Notes under the pieces: model-generated
What the model was told of the DNA's origin: nothing
Seen by the model: the letters and a program-made list of their open reading frames with translations, nothing else
Database searches by the model: none
In this document: positions 56,083 through 64,000 of the stretch, piece after piece
Layout of the letters: every line of letters starts with the position of its first letter
Numbering within the stretch: position 1 is the first letter of the stretch
DNA from: Mantis religiosa
Taxonomy: Eukaryota; Arthropoda; Insecta; Mantodea; Mantidae
Assembly: GCA_030765055.1 (NCBI GenBank)
Contig: CM060953.1
Coordinates: forward strand, 14,235,153 to 14,299,152
Direction of reading: 5' to 3'
DNA length: 64,000 nt
Program-made: the position numbers and the translations under genes

Positions 56083-57764
56083 GTACCAAATCATTTTGTG
56101 CCTTGGAAAGTGGTTCGGTAGAAATGACACAGGGCAAAATCAAAATTCAAAATTTACCAGAAGATAAGCTCACTCTCTCCAGAAGTAAAGATCGGGAATT
56201 AGTAAATCCACCTCAGATTAACCTTCGTATAGGCGATAGCGAATATAAAGTATTGATAGACACAGGAGCTAGTTCATCAGTAATAAGTGAGAACTTATTC
56301 AAGGAATTACTATCCAAGTTTAGGATTGAATATTTAAACGTGTGTAATGTATACTGTAGCACAGCTATTGGGAAAAAGAAAGATAAAGTTAAATATCAAG
56401 CGTTAATTCCTGCGCGAATAGATGATTGGAATTTCAATTTTATCGTATTGGTAATACCAAACTTAGCTCGTGATATTATTATTGGCAATGATGTATTGTA
56501 TGGTTGGCAAAGTGTGATAGATTTCGAAAAACATGAAATGAAGGTCAAAGGAGATAATGAAGTAATAAAAATAAATTTGTTAGAAGAAATTATATTAAAA
56601 GAGGATGAGAAGGATAGTATAAATAATGATAGGTTTTTTGTAGAAAATATAATATTATACGAAGAAGATATAATTAATAATGAAGAAGATGATAGTGGTA
56701 AAGAGAATTTACTTTTAAATAATAAAGAAAATGAGACGTTTGACCTTGGAGATCATTGTTGCCAAATAAACACATTAAATACCGACACCGAGCGAAAACA
56801 AGAAGAGGAAGAAATGATATTCCAAAGAACTTTGAAAGAAAAGTTAGGGAAAACATACAATTTAAATCACGCGCAAAGAGAACAATTGAGGTTATGTATA
56901 CTAAAGAACAGGAACGTTTTTAGTACGAAACCTGGATTGTGTAATAAGTACATACATACATTTAAGGTGAACGACATTGCTCCTTATACTCATAAAAGTA
57001 GATCTGTGCCTATCACTATTAGACAACAAGCATCTGAAGTAATAAACGATATGCTAGAAAATGGAAATAAAATTTTAAAAGATTGGGTACCAAAGTATGG
57101 GCCAATAAAGGCAATATTATCAGACAACGCAACGGTTCACCGGAGTAAATTGTTTACTTCAGAAATGAAGAACAATAACATTAAGATGTATTACTCTTCA
57201 GCATATTTTCCCCAAGGAAATCCTTGCGAGAGAGTGATGCGTGATTTAGGCTTGTATTTCAGAATTCTGTGTCATTCTAACCACCGAGGCTGGTACAAAT
57301 ACTGCCATATTATTGAGAAAATCATTAACAATACCCCAAACTCTACTACCAAATTTTCACCAATCGAATTAATGACTGGACTACAACCTGAACCTCTAGT
57401 AATAAAAGCACCAACAACCTTAAAAGTAGATGAAATGGAATTGAATGAAGAAGAAAAGTGTGCTGAAGCATTTCGAAGAATAAAAGAAAAAGCAGAGAAA
57501 AGATTATCAAAGATACAAAGAAAAGGAGCGAAATGGAATCCTGAAATAAATGATAAAGTTCTCGTAAAGACATTTAATATCTCCAGTTCTAAAATCAAAT
57601 CCTATTGGAGAATGAATTTGTTATATAAAGGTCCATATAAAATAGTAAGAAAATTTGGGGATCATACGTACGAATTAAGAGACGATGATAATAAAATGAT
57701 AGGAAAATATCACAAAACACTTTTAAAACCATTCAAAAGCCTTGACACTCACAAGAATAAATGA
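56070..57764 (+). CDS. Pol-derived protein: protease fused to C-terminal half of integrase
   Basis: Open over 560 codons in the -1 frame relative to gag; the first ATG is 56124. It starts with an aspartic protease, YKVLIDTGASSSVISENL (Asp codon at 56259), and ARDIIIGNDVLYGW near 56470. An acidic linker follows, then the N-terminal edge of RT (THKSRSVPITIRQQASEVIN). Near 57060-57080 the text jumps in frame to integrase: DWVPKYGPIKAILSDNATVH (second catalytic Asp), FPQGNPCERVMRDLG (catalytic Glu, 34 residues on), and the C-terminal GPYKIVRKFGDHTYELRD. RT core, RNase H, zinc-binding region and first integrase Asp are absent. It cannot reverse transcribe by itself. Confidence 0.88.
   Translation, partial: CGKLSTKSFCALESGSVEMTQGKIKIQNLPEDKLTLSRSKDRELVNPPQINLRIGDSEYKVLIDTGASSSVISENLFKELLSKFRIEYLNVCNVYCSTAIGKKKDKVKYQALIPARIDDWNFNFIVLVIPNLARDIIIGNDVLYGWQSVIDFEKHEMKVKGDNEVIKINLLEEIILKEDEKDSINNDRFFVENIILYEEDIINNEEDDSGKENLLLNNKENETFDLGDHCCQINTLNTDTERKQEEEEMIFQRTLKEKLGKTYNLNHAQREQLRLCILKNRNVFSTKPGLCNKYIHTFKVNDIAPYTHKSRSVPITIRQQASEVINDMLENGNKILKDWVPKYGPIKAILSDNATVHRSKLFTSEMKNNNIKMYYSSAYFPQGNPCERVMRDLGLYFRILCHSNHRGWYKYCHIIEKIINNTPNSTTKFSPIELMTGLQPEPLVIKAPTTLKVDEMELNEEEKCAEAFRRIKEKAEKRLSKIQRKGAKWNPEINDKVLVKTFNISSSKIKSYWRMNLLYKGPYKIVRKFGDHTYELRDDDNKMIGKYHKTLLKPFKSLDTHKNK
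56073..56082 (+). promoter_or_regulatory. Probable -1 frameshift site at the gag stop
   Basis: GGAAAAC is followed directly by the gag stop TGA (56080-56082), and the pol frame is open from 56070 in the -1 frame. AAC in the A site is typical of -1 slippery sites; the P-site part (GAA to GGA) is not canonical. Confidence 0.45.
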
Positions 57765-57913
57765 TTTAAAAAAAAAAATAATAATATGTTTATGAATTAC
57801 TGAAAAATGTTTTGTTTATTATTATTGTGTTCGAATAATTTCTGATTTTATATTGTTATTTTAAATTGTATTGATTGTTCATTGTTGTAATAATGTTTAA
57901 TTATTGGGGCATT

Positions 57914-57976
57914 CTTCAGAATATATGGAACAATATTATTGGGAGATTTAAGTTAATTTTCCATATATTCTGAAGA
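57914..57976 (+). other. Perfect 18 bp inverted repeat before the 3' LTR
   Basis: TCTTCAGAATATATGGAA (57914-57931) pairs without mismatch with 57959-57976 around a 27 nt loop. The purine-rich tract GAAGAGGGGCATC (57972-57984) begins inside the right arm. Confidence 0.8.
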
Positions 57977-57984
57977 GGGGCATC

Positions 57985-58790
57985 TGAAACAGTTATTTTA
58001 TGTTGTCCCCAAAGAGTTTCAAATATTGTATTATGTGAGGTTATGTAGAGTGAGTCACGCACAGAGAAGCTATGTAAGTGGAAATGACGTCACAAAAGTG
58101 TGGAATAACAAACTTATTTGTGATTGGTGTGACGCGTATATCGTAAAACGTGGACCAATCAGATATAGAAGATTTTACGTTGCCATGGAGGATATTCAAT
58201 ATTCCTCTAGAGGGATTGAACTATTAGCGAAATGCTAATGTGTAGAAGAAGCGGAACCGGTCATTATTCTCCTAACAGTCGCCGTGAACGGATGTAAGGT
58301 TCTCTTCTTAAACGCCGTTGTGTGCGGAAGAGTATAAGTTTATTCTCGTAACCATCATCGATTATAACTAGATAATCTTTACATTAAATATCATCGCTAG
58401 AAGACACACAATTTAATTATTATACACGGTAGTAAAAAAAAACGTATAAAACTTTTGATTCTTGCACGCATCCAGATAAACGCGTCACATCAAGTGAATC
58501 TTGTGTAAGAATAGTGTTATAAATGTTGTATCATACATCTTGTTCGAACTGGTGTTAATTGAAGTAAGGAAATAAAAGTTTCTACATTATTTAATACAGA
58601 GGAAAATGATTACTCATTTTACGTAAAATTTCCTTCCGCCGTACCACCCCTGTAAAAAGAAGATATCTAGCTCAACCGACTGAAGCCACGCCGAGGTAAG
58701 CTGGGACTTCAAGAATCATCAATTCCAACCCTGTTCCAAATGATCACCTCAACGAGGGGCATAATTCGCCATCCTTCTATACGATTCGAC
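57985..58790 (+). repeat. 3' LTR, 806 bp
   Basis: Same length and apparently the same sequence as 52734-53539, with TATAAAA at 58445 and AATAAA at 58571. Confidence 0.9.
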
Positions 58791-59434
58791 CGCAACCCAG
58801 TATCACAGGTAATGTCGACACTAACTTCATCGCCATCATCGACTGTTTGATGTTCACTACGAACTTGGCAGGCACGTGACTGTTTACTTCCGGTACAGTG
58901 CATTGCAAATGTACACAAATACAGAGTTGGCAGAGGCCCACTTGATGTATACGGAGATATTTCCAGAATGAAGGAAGACGTTTGCAGTAATACATTGTTT
59001 GTCTTTTGTCATTATGACAAGGTTCTGAGGTGTGACTTAGTACCTGGACCTAGGGTACATTTACCTAGCCCATGCCACTGAAGGGAGCTTGCTGGGAGGG
59101 AGAGCCGCCAGCAGGGTCCCTGACAGCTAGAGCAAGGAGGGTATTATGGAATACCAAGATTTAGGTTCTGTTTGCTGCTGGGAGTGCCATGGCCAAGAAA
59201 GACTCCCAATGTGACAGTTGACAGCTTGTCATTTCACTCACTACAGAGCAAAGTGTGTTTTTTGATATTCAAATGTTTTTGCACACACACATTCAAGCGT
59301 TTTAACCTATAAGTACGTATGTGACTTGAACATTGATATTAAGTGTAAGGTATACTAAAATAATTATAGTTTGTTATACTGTGGTCTTTTTAGCTGGCAA
59401 TGTTACTTTAATGGTTCATCGTCCATGATGCGGT
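58791..59434. other. Unassigned sequence with a lone MITE-end motif
   Basis: GGGTATTATGGAATA at 59139-59153 matches the end of the MITE at 59435. Otherwise nothing recognised. Confidence 0.5.
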
Positions 59435-59727
59435 GTCGGGTATTATGGAATACAAGATATTTCTTAATACTCGACGTAAAAGTATGACTCATTTAACCGG
59501 GCAAAATATAAAGTTAAAAAATGAGTTTTCAGTATAATTTTAATATATGAACAATTATTAGTTATTTAAATAGAAATATAGCCTAATTTAAATGCACTAT
59601 GGTCTAGGCCTATAAACATTTGTTTATAAACGTTCATTTTTTCTATTTTAAAGGAATCATATTTCATGTTTTATGAAATTAAATTAATCTTTGAATGTTT
59701 AAAACCAGCTATTCCATAATACCCGAC
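59435..59727. mobile_element. MITE-like element, 293 bp
   Basis: Perfect 18 bp terminal inverted repeats, GTCGGGTATTATGGAATA (59435-59452) and its complement (59710-59727). The interior is AT-rich and non-coding. No clear target-site duplication. Confidence 0.65.
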
Positions 59728-60254
59728 TATTTCATATTCACCTCCACTTGTAGCATTCTTTAAATACATTATTTCTATAACAACGAAATGAATAACAGTT
59801 TTTTTTTTACAAGAATCTCCCCGGTGGTAGCTTTACTCCCCTGCGCAGGCTTGCGCTTCCCCTGGGACTCCAAGATCTCCGCCGATCCAGAGGACGAGGA
59901 TTTATAGAGTAGATAGTAGATTGCCATGAAACGCCAACAATTGAACTCTGGAACAGACAAGCAAGATAAAAAGTGAAGTGAAAATGGAGAGAAAGGTTAT
60001 ACTTTCCAGCATTCACGTAGCGAAAGTCTGCCACGAAGTCCCGAAAGGCTAGCACGTGAATCATCCCGCTTGGGGTAGGGCATAAGTCTGCTACACGTGA
60101 TTGGGGTAATGTTGATTACACGAAGTCTGGACAGAACCTGCTATAGCCATACCAATTACCTCGTCCACGGCAAATCCCGCCAGGATATCCTCCAGGTCCT
60201 CATAACAGATAAATATCGGGGAAGTATCTAGACCTGGAAGCTTTGTTTACCAAA
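59728..60254. other. Stretch without recognised gene
   Basis: Moderately GC-rich block at 59815-59900, no motif; the rest is unremarkable. Confidence 0.4.
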
Positions 60255-60256
60255 TA

Positions 60257-60918
60257 CACTGCGATCCATATAAACCTGAACCATTTTTACAGGCCATAAC
60301 TTTTGAACCAATAATAGGACACACGTGTAACTTTGGGAGAATATAATACACAATTGGGAGATTACATTACACTATTTACATCTCAGAGAAAATGTTGGAT
60401 GTGTCCTCCACCAGCATCTATACATGTTTGTACTCGTCTCACCATATTCTCTGAAGTTTTACGGAGAGTATCCTCGCCATTGTTACTTATTTCGGTTCGA
60501 ATGGATTCCATGAGAACATCAATTATCCGTGGCCTATTCTTGTACACTCTATTTTTAGATACCCCCACAAGAAAAAATCTGGCGAGGTTAGATCAGGGGA
60601 TCTCGGAGGCCACAGACCTTTTGAGGTATTCGATTATTAAAGAAACTGGTTACAAGTTCCATGGTGTCATTAGATGTATGACACGTTGTTCCATCTTGGT
60701 AGAAATAGCCTTCTCTCAATTCGATATCATCCAGCTGCTCCACAAATGTCTTGAAGATACCCATATAAACTTTAGTGTCTACAGTCGTATCAAAGAAAAT
60801 GACACCAACGATCCATAGATATATTGTAGTATATTCTCCCAAAGTTACAGGTGTATCCTGTTATTGGTTCAAAAGTTATGGCTTATTGAAATGGTTCAGA
60901 TTTATATGGATCGCACTG
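60257..60918 (-). mobile_element. Deletion derivative of mariner-like transposon mD, 662 bp
   Basis: Terminal inverted repeats of ~88 bp at about 90 percent identity (starting CACTGCGATCCATATAAA on the left and CAGTGCGATCCATATAAA on the right), each next to TA (60255-60256, 60919-60920). The interior is only the C-terminal part of a transposase gene. Confidence 0.85.
60383..60842 (-). pseudogene. mD transposase C-terminal part
   Basis: The minus strand encodes FFDTTVDTKVYMGIFKTFVE, then EGYFYQDGTTCHTSNDTMEL (catalytic Asp in QDG). A frame change near 60590 follows, then DLTSPDFFLWGY (third acidic position), KNRVYKNRPRIIDVLMESIR, MVRRVQTCIDAGGGHIQHFL and a stop at 60383. This is the catalytic C-terminal part of an insect mariner/Tc1-like transposase. 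The N-terminal domain and first Asp are deleted. The segment 60639-60798 is the source type of the adjacent satellite. Confidence 0.8.
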
Positions 60919-60920
60919 TA

Positions 60921-61160
60921 CAAATATGTATCTAACAGCGGTTTGGTGCCCTGTGTCGTCCTCCGTAATATGCTGCCCCCTGGTTTCGAAGTTGAGTGTT
61001 GAAACCCGGCGAAACGAGGTAGATTTTATGGACGTAAAATCCCTAACATGCCTTCCTTCAGATGGGAGATAACGCTGATGTAAAAGTACTCATAAGGAGC
61101 CCTTTGAGCAAAATAAGAAGTCTTTTATGTCCAATATAAAATGAAACTGAGAATCACAGA
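60921..61160. other. Unassigned sequence between mD and satellite
   Basis: 240 bp with no recognised feature. The satellite starts in mid-unit at 61161. Confidence 0.4.
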
Positions 61161-64000
61161 GATGATTTCGAATTGAGAGAGGTTATTTCCAGCAAAATGG
61201 AGCAACGTGTCTTACATCTAATAACACCATGGAACTTGTAACCAGTTTCTTTGATACGACTGTAGACACTGAAGTTTATATGGGTAAGTTCAAGACATTT
61301 GTGAAGCAACTGGATGATATCGAATTGAGAGAAGCTTAGTTCCAGCAAGATGGAGCAACGTGCCATACATCTAATAACACCATGGAACCTGTAACCAGTT
61401 TCTTTGATACGACTGTAGACACTGAAGTTTATATGGGTAACTTCAAGACATTTGTGAAGCAACTGGATCATATCGAATTGAGAGAAGCTTATTTCCAGCA
61501 AGATGGAGCAATGTGCCATACATCTAATAACACCATGGAACCTGTAACCAGTTTCTTGATACGACTGTAGACACTGAAGTTTATATGGGTAACTTCAAGA
61601 CATTTGTGAAGCAACTGGATGATATCGAATTGAGAGAAGGTTATTTCCAGCAAGATGGAGCAACGTGCCATACATCTAATAACACCATGGAACCTGTAAC
61701 CAGTTTCTTGATACGACTGTAGACACTGAAGTTTATATGGGTAACTTCAAGACATTTGTGAAGCAACTGGATGATATCGAATTGAGAGAAGCTTATTTCC
61801 AGCAAGATGGAGCAACGTGCCATACATCTAATAACACCATGGAACCTGTAACCAGTTTCTTTGATACGACTGTAGACACTGAAGTTTATATGGGTAACTT
61901 CAAGACATTTGTGAAGCAACTGGATGATATCGAATTGAGAGAAGGTTATTTCCAGCAAGATGGAGCAACGTGCCATACATCTAATAACACCATGGAACCT
62001 GTAACCAGTTTCTTGATACGACTGTAGACACTGAAGTTTATATGGGTAACTTCAAGACATTTGTGAAGCAACTGGATGATATCGAATTGAGAGAAGCTTA
62101 TTTCCAGCAAGATGGAGCAACGTGCCATACATCTAATAACACCATGGAACCTGTAACCAGTTTCTTTGATACGACTGTAGACACTGAAGTTTATATGGGT
62201 AACTTCAAGACATTTGTGAAGCAGCTGGATGATATCGAATTGAGAGAAGGTTATTTCCAGCAAGATGGAGCAATGTGCCATACATCTAATAACACCATGG
62301 AACCTGTAACCAGTTTCTTGATACGACTGTAGACACTGAAGTTTATATGGGTAACTTCAAGACATTTGTGAAGCAACTGGATGATATCGAATTGAGAGAA
62401 GGTTATTTCCAGCAAGATGGAGCAACGTGCCCTACATATAATAACACCATGGAACCTGTAACCAGTTTCTTGATACGACTGTAGACACTGAAGTTTATAT
62501 GGGTAACTTCAAGACATTTGTGAAGCAACTGGATGATATCGAATTGAGAGAAGCTTATTTCCAGCAAGATGGAGCAACGTGCCATACATCTAATAACACC
62601 ATGGAACCTGTAACCAGTTTCTTTGATACGACTGTAGACACTGAAGTTTATATGGGTAACTTCAAGACATTTGTGAAGCAGCTGGATGATATCGAATTGA
62701 GAGAAGGTTATTTCCAGCAAGATGGAGCAATGTGCCATACATCTAATAACACCATGGAACTTGTAACCAGTTTCTTTGATACGACTGTAGACACTGAAGT
62801 TTATATGGGTAAGTTCAAGACATTTGTGAAGCAACTGGATGATATCGAATTGAGAGAAGCTTAGTTCCAGCAAGATGGAGCAACGTGCCATACATCTAAT
62901 AACACCATGGAACCTGTAACCAGTTTCTTTGATACGACTGTAGACACTGAAGTTTATATGGGTAACTTCAAGACATTTGTGAAGCAACTGGATGATATCG
63001 AATTGAGAGAAGCTTATTTCCAGCAAGATGGAGCAATGTGCCATACATCTAATAACACCATGGAACCTGTAACCAGTTTCTTGATACGACTGTAGACACT
63101 GAAGTTTATATGGGTAACTTCAAGACATTTGTGAAGCAACTGGATGATATCGAATTGAGAGAAGCTTAGTTCCAGCAAGATGGAGCAACGTGCCATACAT
63201 CTAATAACACCATGGAACCTGTAACCAGTTTCTTTGATACGACTGTAGACACTGAAGTTTATATGGGTAACTTCAAGACATTTGTGAAGCAACTGGATGA
63301 TATCGAATTGAGAGAAGGTTATTTCCAGCAAGATGGAGCAACGTGCCATACATCTAATAATACCATGGAACCTGAAACCAGTTTCTTGATACGACTGTAG
63401 ACACTGAAGTTTATATGGGTAACTTCAAGACATTTGTGAAGCAACTGGATGATATCGAATTGAGAGAAGCTTAGTTCCAGCAAGATGGAGCAACGTGCCA
63501 TACATCTAATAACACCATGGAACCTGTAACCAGTTTCTTGATACGACTGTAGACACTGAAGTTTATATGGGTAACTTCAAGACATTTGTGAAGCAACTGG
63601 ATGATATCGAATTGAGAGAAGCTTAGTTCCAGCAAGATGGAGCAACGTGCCATACATCTAATAACACCATGGAACCTGTAACCAGTTTCTTGATACGACT
63701 GTAGACACTGAAGTTTATATGGGTAACTTCAAGACATTTGTGAAGCAACTGGATGATATCGAATTGAGAGAAGCTTATTTCCAGCAAGATGGAGCAATGT
63801 GCCATACATCTAATAACACCATGGAACCTGTAACCAGTTTCTTGATACGACTGTAGACACTGAAGTTTATATGGGTAACTTCAAGACATTTGTGAAGCAA
63901 CTGGATGATTTCGAATTGAGAGAAGGTTATTTCCAGCAAGATGGAGCAACGTGCCATACATCTAATAACACCATGGAACCTGTAACCAGTTTCTTGATAC
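61161..64000 (+). repeat. 152/153 bp satellite made from a transposase segment
   Basis: About 18.6 units to the window edge. The plus strand encodes the mD segment VDTEVYMGNFKTFVKQLDD and FQQDGATCHTSNNTMEPVTS in every unit. Units with TTTCTTTGATACG are 153 bp and keep the frame into the next unit; units with TTTCTTGATACG are 152 bp and break it. AGCTTAGTT versus AGCTTATTT versus AGGTTATTT variants recur in a patterned way. Orientation is opposite to the mD copy. Confidence 0.95.

Larger units (their letters stand above)
52734..58790 (+). mobile_element. Young non-autonomous LTR retrotransposon with intact gag and protease
   Basis: Two 806 bp LTRs that I could not distinguish by eye flank a 4.4 kb interior with PBS, gag, and a pol frame that lacks RT, RNase H and half of integrase yet stays open. 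The integrase tail (GPYKIVRKFGDHTYELRD) and RT start fit Ty3/gypsy. It is unrelated in sequence to G1-G4. No target-site duplication is seen (GCAGG left, CGCAA right). Confidence 0.9.

Noticed and set aside
58026..58238. 70-codon frame present twice (also near 52776-52987)
   Set aside because: It lies inside both LTRs over U3, so the duplication reflects the LTRs and not a conserved gene.
60333..60818. 161-codon plus-strand frame
   Set aside because: Antisense of the mD transposase and its terminal repeat.
61154..63957. Repeated minus-strand frames in the 153 bp satellite (MARCSILLEISFSQFDIIQLL type)
   Set aside because: Antisense shadow of the transposase-derived unit; the plus strand matches the transposase.

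Overview
The window is arthropod, almost certainly insect, repeat-rich DNA. I see no convincing host gene. The organism call rests on the content: Ty3/gypsy LTR elements, an R1-type non-LTR element, a Penelope-like element with a GIY-YIG nuclease, tRNA-headed SINEs, and several mariner/Tc1 transposons with TA target sites. A Polyneoptera (cockroach/termite-like) source is a guess.

Region 1, 1-32009: an amplified nest. A unit of about 4.5 kb (linker ~750 bp, mariner 'mA' ~1.3 kb, spacer ~1.2 kb, mariner 'mB' ~1.3 kb) occurs three times plus a partial fourth copy. The copies share disabling mutations in their transposases, so dead elements were copied as part of a larger segment. Gypsy elements G1-G4 sit in the linker and in mB. 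They use two LTR subfamilies that share R-U5 but have unrelated U3 regions. G1 is interrupted by a 5'-truncated R1-like element. The last mA copy runs into a ~650 bp purine repeat.

Region 2, 33421-36900: a third mariner ('mC') carrying three nested insertions, each with its own target-site duplication: a 1.4 kb retroposed element (16 bp), a GC-rich 484 bp insert (14 bp) and a tRNA-derived SINE (12 bp). The 1.4 kb element is the oddest object in the window: one strand has a single G in 751 nt, and most remaining G sit in inverted-repeat stems.

Region 3, 36918-40442: a 3.5 kb composite flanked by a 13 bp duplication. It is built from pseudo-tRNA modules and a 91 bp segment expanded 23, 5 and 1 times.

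Region 4, 40443-52733: older debris. It holds a DDE transposase remnant running into a GGA microsatellite, a SINE head, a Penelope-like element split by a LINE, an RNase H remnant, a 143 bp satellite (about 17 copies), the best-preserved mA copy (one stop codon), and a 1.1 kb TIR element carrying the N-terminal part of a transposase.

Region 5, 52734-58790: a young LTR retrotransposon with two 806 bp LTRs that look identical. It has an intact 782-codon gag, an intact protease, and an in-frame pol deletion that removes RT, RNase H and the N-terminal half of integrase.

Region 6, 58791-64000: a small MITE, a 662 bp TIR-flanked deletion derivative of a fourth mariner-like transposon ('mD'), and a satellite with a 152/153 bp period that continues off the window. 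The satellite unit is a piece of mD transposase whose length equals the distance between two 7 bp direct repeats in mD.
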